Positions 44,528 through 56,072 of a stretch of 64,000 nucleotides of DNA are shown in pieces. Position 1 is the first letter of the stretch. Each line of letters opens with the position of its first letter. Source of the DNA: Cylicocyclus nassatus (Eukaryota; Nematoda; Chromadorea; Rhabditida; Strongylidae). Both the position numbers and the translations under genes were made by a program. The notes beneath the pieces were generated by a model. That model was not told where the DNA came from. It did no database searches and saw only the letters and a program-made list of their open reading frames with translations. The DNA lies in contig CATQJL010000305.1 in the NCBI GenBank assembly GCA_958299035.1, forward strand, positions 61,086,486 through 61,150,485. Reading direction: 5' to 3'.

Positions 44528-45481
44528 TTAGGTAGGTGCAAAAGTGTTGTCATGTTTTTTGAAATGACCCGTAGATCCCGCACAGTAAAAATAAAAAACA
44601 TTTTACTTGTACGATGCAGAATTTACTCCTCTTCCCTGCTGCTATATTCCCAGCTTGATTCATTGAGAGGGTGCTGATAATTGCTGAAAATTACAACTAT
44701 TTGTTTTCACCAGGTCCAAATTCGCTAGTTTTCAAAATTTTGAAATTAGGCTATCGGAGAAGCTTCAATAATCTGCACATAGCGCAAATCTTTTGCCAAC
44801 TGAGACAGAGAGAATTAAAATATAATTTTGAAGTAACCAAATTTTGAATTTTACCTATTGTCACCTCGTAGAACATGAAATGGTGAACACTTCAAGTACC
44901 ATTTGATGTAACTTTTTTTCTTTTCTTTCTAATGATTGTTTTTTCTTGACAATTGCAAAGAAATTATTCAATCAATTGCGAAGAATGCATATTTTTCAAT
45001 TTCACGGGTGCGCGTTTATCCTAAGTTTCAAAACCTACATTATTTGTAGCGGAACTCGCTCGTTCACCTGTAAGGTTAGTAATTAAGCGATAAAACCTTA
45101 GTGTTCCAATAACAGGTTAAGCGGTTTCTCCAAAAATTCGAGACTATTGGGAAATTATTTAGCAAAATTCTAAAAGAGTAGCCGAAAAGAGGGAAAGTTG
45201 CTTTAGTGGCGAAAGGTTTGTCTTACTTGCTGGCTATTGAACTTTAAACTTCCCCAAAGGTCTAAAATATTTGAAAATCAACGAAAGTTGAACCTAGCTA
45301 AAACGAACGGTTGCAAATTCCAGCGATTATCTCGCAGTTTCTCAACAAATTACTCTGTAATATAGCAGCCGGAAAGAGGATGAAATTCTGCATCGAAAAC
45401 ACTTTGAAGTGTTTGTTTATCTTTATTCTACCTGTTTGCCGGTGGATTCAAAAAACTAACAAAACTTTCGCACCGACCTAA
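44528..45481. mobile_element. Mariner-type MITE, 954 bp, TA duplication
   Basis: Left end TTAGGTAGGTGCAAAAGTGT and right end (reverse complement) TTAGGTCGGTGCGAAAGTTT, flanked by TA at 44526-44527 and 45482-45483. Inner arms pair (AGAATTTACTCCTCTTCCCT against GGAAAGAGGATGAAATTCTG). No transposase is recognised. Its interior matches 31251-32165. Confidence 0.85.
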
Positions 45482-45483
45482 TA

Positions 45484-46147
45484 TCTCTTCTAAAGGTCGT
45501 AAATGGCATTGCACACTTACAATTATTACCAAACCTTCATTGCCATATTATAATGAACTAAGATTTGAAGGTGAAATGATTCTTTTAAGAATGTTTATTA
45601 TTAGCTCCATAATTGTTAGCTAGCAACTGCTCATTTTTCTTGCAGAAAACTAGATTTTTTTCTAGCACTTTTTATTACGTAAAGATTGCAGAATTCTAGG
45701 CGGACATCGCAATTATCACTAATAGGAGCAAAGCTCCTATTTACGCTTTCGCACTTTTCAATCATATCAGGTTTATGCATAATCAAACAAATCAATTTAG
45801 AGAGCATGCTCTTTTGTTGTGTGTCAAAACAAGATAGAAAGTCAAAAAATCAATATTCATAACTGTTCGTAAACATCCGATCACTGCCGGCTTCTTTAAT
45901 CAAAAGTGGAAACTCCTAAAACCAAGCTTAAAAATAAATTCGACTTATCTCATCCTCATTTTTATTTGTACGCTCAAGGCGTTCCATTGAAAACAAAACA
46001 AAAAAGGAGCTTACTAATACAGTGGAATGAACAAAGAAAATTAACGAATGTGAACGAAAGCAAACATCATTATATCAGTTCGGTCTAATCGCAGTCAGAA
46101 CAATGTAAGAACGATAGGAAACGGCTGAGAATATGTTGATAGTAATA
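45484..46147. other. Stretch with no supported gene
   Basis: AT-rich DNA between two TA-flanked elements. The 60-codon open frame at 45906-46088 has no recognised motif. Confidence 0.45.
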
Positions 46148-46149
46148 TA

Positions 46150-47062
46150 TTAGGTTGATGCAAAAGGAATGGCCGATTTGCAAATTTTCACTTTGACGTG
46201 CTATAACTTTCCAAAAGATCCACATTTCTGAATGCGGTAAAGACCCCCAGAAGCAGCATATCTTTCGCAATACAGCGCATACTTAATTGTACTCAAACCA
46301 TAAACGGGAAGAGAAATACGGACTAAAAAACAAAAAAAAGTTCTTCTGCGGGAACCTTGCTTTTGACAATTCATAACTTCCTTCAAAGTTTCTTAGTATG
46401 AATGATAAGTGGCCTATCTTGTAGCCGCAAGCCAGTAGTACAAAATACAATAAAAAGAATTCGGACAAAAAAGTTTGCGAGAAAGAAAAATTGAAACTTA
46501 AAATTTTTTCAACATTTTTTCAGTGTGCCTCAAAGTCCGGAATATAGAATTTTCTGATTTTCTACGTACTGAATAGCTGGATGTTTTTGCAAAAACTGCT
46601 AATAAATGTCCTGGCTCTACACTTACAGAATTGAGCGAAGCTTCAGCGACTGGCTACCTCAGAAGAAAATTATGGGTCATAAAATAACCGCAACAGCTAC
46701 CCATGTTTAGGCGCCAATATCTGAGTCTGGATAACTTCAAAGAATGCAGTTGAGTATGCATAATGTAGAAAAGTTCTATTACATACAATAGCTAAATTTT
46801 CGGAAAAACCCCATTAATACGCGCTTGAATTCTGGCTGGAAAAGTGAATGCAATGAAATTCTGAACTCGGATGCGCTTATTTGAAGCTCAGTAACTTTAT
46901 AAGAGATGAGGATGAGAGCTCGTTTCAAGCACCATTAGATAGAGCATGAATACAGCTTCGCGACAATATACCACACCTATTGTAAAGAAGAAGTATTGAT
47001 GGATAAAAGTTGCCCTGAAAAAAAGGCTTGGAAAGTCGGCCATTTCTTTTGCATCAACCTAA
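46150..47062. mobile_element. Mariner-type MITE, 913 bp, TA duplication
   Basis: Left end TTAGGTTGATGCAAAAGGAA and right end (reverse complement) TTAGGTTGATGCAAAAGAAA continue TGGCCGA. TA is duplicated at 46148-46149 and 47063-47064. The TTAGGTTGNTGCAAAAG end is of the type known from mariner elements across animals. The interior lacks a transposase. Confidence 0.9.
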
Positions 47063-47064
47063 TA

Positions 47065-48285
47065 GATGTAGGCAATGAACTGATAACTCCATGAAGATAA
47101 GATCCTTGCCCCTTCGTTGCCAGCGGCACGATCTTTACATGCTGTCAAGAAAACCGGCAGTTTATAAGGCAGGTCTACTGCCCCAGCTATGATAACTTAA
47201 GTTCGCCTAACCGGTACGTTGGGAGGCCCAGTGAGCCCAAAAATGAACGCGATTCACATTAGCACGTATTGGCAATCCTAATGACCAAAATTCAATAAAT
47301 TCCCCTTTGAGCATTACGTCGTATGCGATCGATTTCTATTCAAGCACATGCGAAATCGCTATACATTCTTTTCCTGATATTAAATAAAAATGTTTCATCT
47401 AAGCTGGAGAAGGTAACGAGATAGTGAGAATTTTGACAAAAAATTGTGCACAAAAAATTTGTTTTGCGCCTGACTTGTACCTTTTATCTGCTAGAGTCTT
47501 GAAATTAGAAACTAGACGATATATCTGAAAAAATTTTTCTTGAAGTCTGTCAGTATGCCATTATTTCGGAACTATAAATAGCACCAATTTCGAGTCGTAA
47601 CAAACGGTGACCATACTGAAACCACCTTTAGCAAAATTTGGTCTTTTATCCAAGAACAGATGAGCAGAAGAAACACGGACCCAACGTAGCAATTCTTTGA
47701 TCCCACTGACAAGGTTTAAAGCACGCAATTTTTCTTATTATCTTTAAATTTTAACTCAATCCGTATTTTATGGTGCTACCCGTGGTAGATATGCTGGTTC
47801 AATATACAAGCTGTCGAAGAGCCTGTTCTGTTTAGCTTCTTTGGTATCACCAGAGTTAAGCGTGGGGTGTGACATGCATCCCACACCTGGGGGGGGGGGT
47901 CGTATTGAGGGGTCAGGGCTAGAGGGCCGTTGCCGAGGTGATACCGATGCTAGCGATAACATGATATTTGTAACAATGTCAGATAGACATTATCCAAAAT
48001 ATAACATTAGCACATTGATATCTCAGCCTACAATTGCATATGTACAGTAAGCGTAATGAAAGAGCCCCAAAGACATAAGAAGATCATTTCTGTAATTTGC
48101 GTGCCAAATAAACCCTGTGAACCAAGAATTCTGAGGTTCCAAATATGGGCCACTTAAATAAGATGCTCATTTTAGAACATGTTGACTTTCAAAGGTAAGT
48201 TGACTATTTTTTTTCACATTTGATACAAAGAACTACCACTTTTTTGCCCGCATTAGAATTTTCACTTTAGATAATCTCCAAAAGA
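47065..48285. other. Stretch with no supported gene
   Basis: A G10 tract at about 47889-47898 lies in a GC-rich patch (47860-47960). No gene or element ends were recognised. Confidence 0.45.
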
Positions 48286-49418
48286 CAGGGAGTCCTAAAA
48301 GTATGTATAAACTATTTGATCGTCAATTTCTTTCTTCTTGGGAAGTCTTTTACTTACCTTAAAGTACCACCTTGTAAAGCTGGCTTCAAATTACAAGGGA
48401 AACGTGTTTGGTCAAACTTGCCTTTCCACATGTCCCTATAAAATTGTTTAGAGCGTCGAACGGTGACTCTTAATCTATCTTCCTCACCTGTGAAGCGCTT
48501 CTGGAAGCCGAGTTATGAGCGTTTTTTATGTCGAGAAAGTGAATGAGCAACTAAGACAAAATCGTGCAGAATTGCTCAAATGGTCAGGTGATAATTACCA
48601 AAGCACTTGTTTCAATAAATACCTTCTACTCAATACCCTCACACTTAGCGTTGCTCTAGTGAGAGCAGAAAGATTGTAAACCATTGTTTTTGCATAAATT
48701 CAGCTTCCATTTTTTGCTCCGAAAAATACTCATAATTCGGCGTCTACAAGCGTGTGGCAGATAATAAAAACATATTTGGTAAAGTGCTTAATGCTCTTTA
48801 AACTGGTATAAGACTCATATGGAAAGGCCACTTTGACTGAACTTCCCTTGTTAGATTTATCGTATGGAGCGAACCACCGATCGCTCTTCATTACTGTAGG
48901 ATAATGGTAGGAACTTTTAGCTTACAGCTTCACTGTGGATTAGTCATGCTTCAAAAATTTTTCCAAAAATTGTGAAAAGTGGTGTACCAGGAATTTTACG
49001 CGCGCTGGTTTTACTACTCGACTTTCTAAAAGTTTGTAAAGCTTTTCAAATGGTGTGAATACAATTTCAGGGAGCATTGTAAAGAAAGCTGTTACGGTTT
49101 AACCTGGCATAAGTTATGAAGGAAGTATTGTGGTCGAATGCAAAGTTCATATTTGGTTTTGGCGACTCTGATTAGCCTAGTGTAAAAGTTTCCAAATTGT
49201 TCGTTTTGCTTTGTAAAGTTCAATAGGGCCCTCAGTGGCTCAGAACCCTTTTCGAAACTCCTACCGTAATCTCACAGTAAAGAGCAAAGGTCGTTCATTT
49301 GCTATAAACTGTAAATCTAAGTTGAAGCTAGTTCTACCAAACGGTTCCTGAAGGAGGCAAAAGACTTCTAGGGAAGAGAGTATTAACGATTAAACAGTGT
49401 TACTTTTGGCACACCTTG
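48286..49418. mobile_element. CAGTGTCC-family MITE, host of a nested element
   Basis: Left end CAGGGAGTCCTAAAAGTATG and right end (reverse complement) CAAGGTGTGCCAAAAGTAAC are diverged terminal repeats that extend into GTTTAATCGTTAAT and GAAGTCTTTT blocks. TA follows the right end (49419-49420); the left TA has become GA. It is related to 18071-18731 by inner blocks (TCTTCATTACTGTAGGAT near 48886). A second element is inserted at 48394-48850. Confidence 0.75.
48394..48850. mobile_element. Tc5-like MITE, 457 bp, TTA duplication
   Basis: Ends CAAGGGAAACGTGTTTGGTC and, inverted, CAAGGGAAGTTCAGTCAAAG, both leading into GCCTTTCCAYATG. TTA flanks both sides (48391-48393 and 48851-48853). The CAAGGGAA end and a TNA target duplication are those of C. 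elegans Tc5-type elements. It is nested in the MITE at 48286-49418 and is the same family as the outer layer at 51986-54314. Confidence 0.85.
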
Positions 49419-49420
49419 TA

Positions 49421-49953
49421 TATTGAGAGCAAGCCAAAATCTCGTTTGTCCCATTTTTCGCCTTTCATATCTGAGACTAGAGAAAACAGTCATGCTCAAA
49501 TCACTTTGTAAGAATTACGAAGTTTGAGTTACCGAATATATTTATTCTTGCCCCCTTCCCTTACGTTTCACGTAATAGCGCAGAATAAGCATGGCAACCC
49601 AATATTTTCGCAGTACATTTGCATAAGTAAGGAAAAACGACCACACTCTTTCGGAGAAACGATTTTGAGTAGAATTTCTGCTGTATAGGGAAGAAGGTCT
49701 GGCAATAGAGATATAAGAAACGCAAATAATTGTGTGCTTTAACGACAAGTTAGTGGGGTGTGAAACAACCCTCAAAAAGGTGTGGAAGTCACAGCTTTTC
49801 AGAGGTCGTGCCCCACCCCATTAACTTTACCTACAGGTTTTAGCAAACAAGGCACATATGGCTCGATAACCAAAATCTTGCAGTTTTGCGAAAGTGATTA
49901 GAGTTGAATTTGTCTTCTTTCGCTTGTGCAATAGTTGCTGGAAGCGCAACTGC
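49421..49953. other. Stretch with no supported gene
   Basis: No recognisable coding or repeat feature. Confidence 0.4.
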
Positions 49954-49955
49954 TA

Positions 49956-50677
49956 TTAGGTTGGCCCGAAAGTTCTGCCGTTTCAGATTGGAAAATTTGT
50001 AACTTTTCGTCGTTGGAACGAATTTGCTTCTCTTTAATTTCCTTGGAAAGAAAAAGTTTTCTTCTTTGTGACAGAACCTCGATGAGCTTCGACTATACAT
50101 TCATTGAGGAGATAAAAATGGATGAAGAAGAGCGCTTGAGCTTTGACGATTTTGATTTGGGTCTCCAAAAATGTGAAACGATGCAGAAAAATTTGGAATT
50201 GCAAGTACATTGAGTAAATTGTAAGTTTCATAACCTACTCTTTGCATCAAAGAAAAACTTGTGCTGTTTGTACGTTTCATTAAAAAGTTATGATTTCCGA
50301 GTTTACAATAGAAAACGCCAAGATTGATTAATCTGTCACTTTTCTCGAAAATCATAACTTTTCACTAAAACTTTCAAACAAGACAATTTTTTCTCGGATG
50401 CAAAGAGTAGATCATAAAACTTATATGCCGGCAATTTCAGAATTTTCTGCAGCGTTCCAGACTTTTGACGACCTAACTTAAAATGGTTAAAGCTCAAGTG
50501 GTCTTCTTCTTCCATTTTCATCTCTACAATGAATATATAGTTGAAGCTCTTAAAGATTCCATTACAAAAAGGAAGACTTCTTATTTGAAATGGAATTAAA
50601 GGGAAGCAACTCTGTCAAGATAGCAAAAAGTTACAAAATTTCAAAAATAAAACGACAGAACTTTCGGGCCAACCTAA
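49956..50677. mobile_element. Mariner-type MITE, 722 bp, TA duplication
   Basis: Left end TTAGGTTGGCCCGAAAGTTC and right end (reverse complement) TTAGGTTGGCCCGAAAGTTC are identical over 20 bp and continue TGYCGTTT. TA flanks both sides (49954-49955 and 50678-50679). Inner arms are also inverted: AAAATGGATGAAGAAGAGCG near 50115 against GAAGAAGACC near 50500. No transposase. Confidence 0.92.
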
Positions 50678-50679
50678 TA

Positions 50680-51864
50680 TAAACTTAAGACGGGACAAAT
50701 GAGTTGGCCAGCTCTTAATTCCATAGCATGATGGTTTTATGGAACAGGATTCATGGTATGGGCAAATGGGGAGTAGTGTTTTGTACTAAGTACAAAAAGG
50801 AATACCTTACTTACTTTTGAGATATAGTTAATCATGTTTGAAAATGATCACTTCCACTTAGGCGGCCCAGGTGCACAGAGGTTATTTGACATGATAATTA
50901 CTATTAGAATGCCTCATAATTTTTTACCGTTTTTACCATAAACATCAGCATTTCTCGAGAATTGAGACACCTACGAGGGGTGCAAATACACGATTGTACC
51001 TGTGCATGTATGGGCTACATGTCCAAGTGCGTGAGAGAGCTCAGGACATCTAAAGACGGAGTTTGCCATTCTACTTCATTCTTTCTTTGTTTCTAGCCAT
51101 AGAAAAAATTCGGAAATTGTACATTTTGATGTGTGATGTGCCAAGCATATGCTAGGACAAACGGGGAAATTTTTAAATTTTCTTAGGCCGGGAATACGAT
51201 TTTTGACAGTGAAGTTCGTTATTGATTGCTATCAGATTTTAGGTCAAGACTTCGATTGAGATTTGGGCAGATTTTTTACAGCCATCTTGTAGAGCTTGCT
51301 TTTCCCTATCGAATGATCACCCAAGCCAAAACAGTTGAAGGACTAGATACAAAAGGATACCAAAAGACGGCGGTGGGTTGTAGTAGAAATGGTAAAAAAT
51401 TATGAGACACCCTGATAATATGTTACTAATTAAGCTTAACAGAGCTTTATCATGCCTATGGTAGGTGAACCATAATGATGGGGAGGGGGTGTTAAAGGCC
51501 CACCCAAAATAGGGTCGATGAGATTTTGACGCCTAACAGTAGTGGGGCCCCCAACTGTATACTTATCCAACTCGCGCTGGCAATTGTTGCTTCCGAAGCG
51601 AGAAAGTTGCTTCGAAAGTCGCTCGGATGATAGATTCGCCACGTTGGCTCCTCTTCTTTGAGTGGGCGTGACGTTGTCTTGCCCATCCGTGCCCGCCCAA
51701 CCAATCACCTTCCGAAGAAATCGCTCTGCGGGTTCTGAATAGGGGGTTTTTCGTAGTTTTCGCGGATATCCGATTGATTTCGGAATTAGGGGTATGAGAA
51801 AGCCCTGGAACGGCCAAAACATGCAGGTCGAGATTTTGGGTGGACGGTGCCTTTAAGGCAGGTA
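50680..51864. other. Stretch with no supported gene
   Basis: The overlapping minus-strand open frames at 51436-51928 (up to 128 codons, several frames open at once) lie in GC-rich DNA and show no recognisable family. Confidence 0.4.
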
Positions 51865-52056
51865 GGTGAGGGGGGGGGGGGTCGTCTCCGGCAGATGAGT
51901 GCCACATCTCTTGCTCGATGGTTATCACCTGATTATTTTCGAATGAAATTTTTGTGGCAGGGGAAGGGGGGAATCTTGTAGCTAACGAGGGAAGCGTGTA
52001 TAGTCGAAGTGGCCTTGCCGGGTGAGACCCATACTGCTTTGAATAGTACTACACGG

Positions 52057-52432
52057 CAGTGGCGGACCGAGGGGGGGGGGGCGGGGGGGGGGCGCGCCCC
52101 CCCCCCCCCCCCGAGAATGGGTCGCGAAATTTTTGAAACTTACCTATATGGGTTGTAAAGATGTGCAAACGACTTGTTTGCACTTGAAAATAATTAAAAT
52201 AATTTTTAAAATTTTTTGAAAATTCATTTTAGCCTTATAAAAAAATCTTTTTCGGGGGCGTGGCTGACGCCACGCCCCCTTTTTCCAGATTTTAGGGGTC
52301 GGGGACCCGCAAAAATTTTGAGAAGCACCTCAAAAAATTTTTCGGAGTGCGTGGCTAACGCCACGCACCTTCTTTAGAAAAAAATTTTTGTCGCGCCCCC
52401 CCCCCCGAAAAAAATTTCTCGGACCGCCACTG
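52057..52432. mobile_element. hAT-type MITE, 376 bp, 8-bp duplication
   Basis: CAGTGGCGGACCGAGGGGGG at the left and CGGACCGCCACTG at the right are inverted ends. The flanks CTACACGG (52049-52056) and CTGCACGG (52433-52440) are an 8-bp target duplication with one change. The interior has long G and C tracts and GTGGCTGACGCCAC-type palindromes and encodes nothing recognisable. Relatives lie at 37098-37634, near 59268 and possibly at 63341. Confidence 0.9.
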
Positions 52433-52796
52433 CTGCACGGTGATTCCAAATCTGCCCTCCAAATCTGCCAAGCGCCTCTCGAGTTATGAACGTTTTTTGG
52501 AACGAAAAATGAATTCAGAATTTAGGTAAAACTAGTTGTTAACTTCCAGTGCTCAAAAGCAATGTTAAGTAAGAGCATATAATACAAAATGTATGTATTG
52601 CATGGACTGCTCTGATACTCGACACCGGACCATTTGAGCAAATTTGGGCGACTTTGTTCTAGTTTTGCGTTCAATTTTTTGACCTGAAAAACGTCCATAT
52701 CTGCGTCCAGAAGAGCTTGGCAGATAATGAAGGCAGATTTGGAAGACAGATTTCGAATCACCGCTCAATGCTCTTCAAAGCAGTATGGGTTACATC

Positions 52797-54271
52797 CATA
52801 CCTTCGATAGTCAAGAGACAAGGGCTTGAAAGTGATAGTTGTTTGAGTTCTTACCCCCTATAAAAAGTGAAGGTTGTTTCAGAAAAATAGACGAAAATTT
52901 AGAGATACAAATTAAATTAGAAAACTTAGAAAATTCATACAAAGCAGAGGTTAGCACATCACCAATCTGAAACCTTAACTTGGTGGTTTCCTAGGCAGAG
53001 TTTCGTCTCCAGGATTGCCGTTAAAATTGGGTGACAACAACAACAAAGTTCTTTTCCAGTCAAAAAAAGCGCTGTTTAGCTTAGTTGAGAGACCGAAAGA
53101 AGAAGAACTTGTCAACAACTGAATTGAACATGTTAAACATGTCTGTAAAGTTGTGTTGCACATCGACGCCAATCTGATTTTTGATGCGTCCTTGAAATTT
53201 TCACCCCCGCATAGTCATTTCGTACGCTGCGACGTTGTCTGGATTCTTCCGCTCATCATTCTGAGCAAGTATCGTCCACGCTGGAAAAAATTCGCTGCAA
53301 AAGCACAGAAAGAGAACAAGGTAAAGAAAAACGCACTTTTTTGTATTTTTCACAAAAAAAAACGGCATAAGCAAAGAAGTAAGCTCGGCGACGTTGTCTA
53401 CATCATAGACAGAAACAAGACCTATCGAATGCACAAAAAAACCGAGTGAAAAAAGTTAAACTGAAGAAAAAACAAGAGGTTTTCGAAAACACCGTTTTTC
53501 GGGGATTTCTCGTTTAAATCCCAAAAAGAAGTTCCGCGACGTTGTCAGCGTGAAAATAGAGATCAAGAGCTTTAATATGATAGATAGATTATCGAAATTG
53601 GGCTCCGAACAACGAAGAAAGGGGTACCAGAGCCAAATGCCCCGCGCCCCGCATTTGAGGTAGCGAGGTAGCGCGCAGCGCGCGGAGACGCAGACGAGCA
53701 GCGGAGACAGACCAGAGCCGACGGGGCATTTGGCTCTGGTCGTGGATCTTCGCAGGGTCTCAACGAAACCCTGCAAAATTATATATCGTTGTGATCCTCA
53801 TGAGACGACCAGGAGCACTGACAACGTCGCGGGTCTTGAAAATCACTCCATAACGAGATAGACCAGCATTCATATGGCGACTCTTTGCGCAAGATTTGAG
53901 CGCAGTTTTTCGTTTTTATTGAACTCTAGCGGCTTTAATGAACTTCCAACATTTAACCGCAGTTCAGAGAAAGGTTAATTGAGAAATTTTGCCCTAATTT
54001 TTGATAGAATTTTTAAATTAAAACCTTCTTCTCAACAAAAAAGGCCATAAAAACGCAATCCTTCGGTTTTTTTTGAGCTTCTTTTGAATGTCACTGCTAT
54101 ATTTGCCTCATTTAAATTCATCCCTATACAATTATGTCATTAGTTATGTCATAATTTCCGGGGCTTCGCCCCGGATGACTTCTGTACTTCTCCCCTGGTG
54201 AAGGTTGTGTTCTATCATGACGCTCAAAGTGAAGGTTACCAGAGTACATGGCTCTATGTATCGAAGGTATG
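52797..54271. mobile_element. 1.48-kb element with 8-bp target duplication
   Basis: Inverted ends CATACCTTCGATA and TATCGAAGGTATG are flanked by a perfect 8-bp duplication, GTTACATC (52789-52796 and 54272-54279). An 8-bp duplication suits a hAT-like element, though P or Merlin types are possible. The interior has a 98-codon open frame (53153-53449, plus), lysine-rich and unrecognised, and a short GC-rich inverted repeat at 53626-53740. Confidence 0.8.
53626..53740. repeat. 115-bp GC-rich stem-loop
   Basis: ACCAGAGCCAAATGCCCC (53626-53643) and its exact reverse complement GGGGCATTTGGCTCTGGT (53723-53740) enclose about 80 bp of GC-rich DNA. No target duplication is seen. It may be a tiny MITE or a structural element of the host transposon. 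Confidence 0.8.
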
Positions 54272-55862
54272 GTTACATCTGGAAAGGCCAGTTCGACTAA
54301 ACACGTTTTCCTTGTAAGTTTCGCTATCTTCACGTCATGTTAGAATTCAAGTTGGCTATCTCTACAATATGTTATAGTGCTTACGAATTTGCAAACGGGC
54401 ACTTTGCATCCGGTGTACCTGTAGGACCGTATTCCGGCGCTCTTACTGCCCAATAGTTACCTTATTAGCGATCATCGAGAGCCTTCAGCAGCACTACCTT
54501 AGCAAATAAAGTACTATTATGCACTATGATTTGCTTTTTATTAGAGTGATTGCGCCGAACATATTCATTTATTTAGATACAAACTCAACATCAAAGTGGC
54601 TCTAAACAAGAAAAATCATTCTCTCAACGGTCGAACAAAAATTTTAATCGACTTTCAAAATTAAATCCCTCATTTGGGGGGCCAGCGAGCTCGGGTGCAG
54701 ACTAGCTCGCTTATCTCAGACAAAATAGAAGTTTTCGAAGGGGCAATAACATACAGAAGGAGAAACAAGAAAAACAATGGAAACCCTCCGAAGAGAGAAG
54801 TACTCAACATGCTATGCGAAAACGCAAACATCGGCAAAAGGTTTCCCCGATATATGTTCGTTTGTTTTCCTTCAAATAAGAAGTGCGAGTAGGAACTCGC
54901 AGTGCATTTAGAGCACTTCGATCCCAAATGAAGTTCTTTAGCTTTCATTTATCTTAGTCAGCACAAATTAAGAGGCAAAGTATCTGTCTAATTAATCTCA
55001 ACTCCTAATTTCTGAATTGAGTCACCTTTGCCCAAATAGCATACCAAAGGAAGATTGTAAACTTGAAAGAATGCGAGAAATTACATCGTGGCTCAGCTGT
55101 GTGTTTCAAAACAGTGGGATAAGCAACCAACATAATCAGAGGTCACCAATAGAGCCTTTGAGATATTCAAATAAAAAATAAATGGAAAAACTTGCTGGCG
55201 AAAACTAGACTGACCTTATATATGCGCTGCTTTGCAATATATTTGGAACTAGCTGGCAAATCCGGCTCCGTCAATATTATCCTCATAATCAGCCTGCTCA
55301 CTTACTCACCTCTGTCAACTCCCAGCCTCCTACTCAGAGAATTACTGAGGGTAGGCGGCCATGCGATTTATAGGCAAGCGGGCACCGGGAAATAGTTTGC
55401 TGATTTCTTGCGGTCCGCTTGTAAATATTTGGGAGAATGTTAGGCATTTTTTGGTCGAACGTGTCGGGATTCATAGATTAGTTGCTGCACAGTGGCCACA
55501 TTCCCGCAGAGTTTCCGCGAGAATATGCAAAGATTTTGGGGACCGCGCAACCCGTGGGTAGAAGAAGGTACCCCAAACTCGGGTAATTGAACCAACGATG
55601 ACCACTCTGCCATATAAAGTCTCACCTTTGCTCGGCGTACGCTCGAACTGCATAAAAAATATCCGAACGCCTGCCGAAAGTTCAACTAGCGTTTGCTGAA
55701 AGAAATTGTTTGACGAGCGATTGCAGAAAATTCTGTATTGCTGTCCGCTGGCACGAAAGCACCTGTCGCTTAAGGTTTGGCCACGCCCCAAAATTTTGCT
55801 GACCGCTTGCGAAGAGCGCGAGTTTGCGGACCGCCTGCCCCGGCGATCGATTATCTGAGTAG

Positions 55863-56072
55863 GTGAAACTTTGCAGAAAAATCGATGAAATCGATATCGA
55901 TCGGTGGCGGTACCTAGCCTGCAACACGCCCCGCTCCGACGTGTATGCGTGCCAAGTTTGCTCCGGATCGGTTCGAAATAAGAAATTCTATTTGGAATAT
56001 ACGTACACACATTCAAACACAGACAGACACAGACAGACAAGCAAACATTCAGCTGTATTTATAGAATTCCAA
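55863..56072 (-). repeat. CTGT-rich dispersed repeat, copy 4
   Basis: Minus-strand reading shows the CAGCTGAATGTTTGCTTGTC start, GTCTGTCTGTG runs, GTACGTATATTCCAAATAGA, CGAACCGATCCGGAGCAAAC and the GATCGATATCGATTTCATCG end. It is the copy-B counterpart of 26930-27125. Confidence 0.75.

Larger units (their letters stand above)
51986..54314. mobile_element. Tc5-like MITE carrying two later insertions
   Basis: Ends CGAGGGAAGCGTGTATAGTC and, inverted, CAAGGAAAACGTGTTTAGTC, flanked by TAA (51983-51985 and 54315-54317). Copy A has the intact site GTAGCTAAGTTTCGCC at 24673-24688 with a single TAA. Subtracting the hAT-type insertions at 52057-52432 and 52797-54271, each with one target copy, leaves about 470 bp, the size of the relative at 48394-48850. 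Confidence 0.88.

Noticed and set aside
51436..51928. Minus-strand frames of 121-128 codons
   Set aside because: Three overlapping frames are open together in GC-rich DNA. No domain, start context or splice pattern was found.
53153..53449. Lysine-rich 98-codon open frame as a transposase
   Set aside because: No catalytic-triad context or hAT dimerisation motif is seen; it is inside a probable non-autonomous element.
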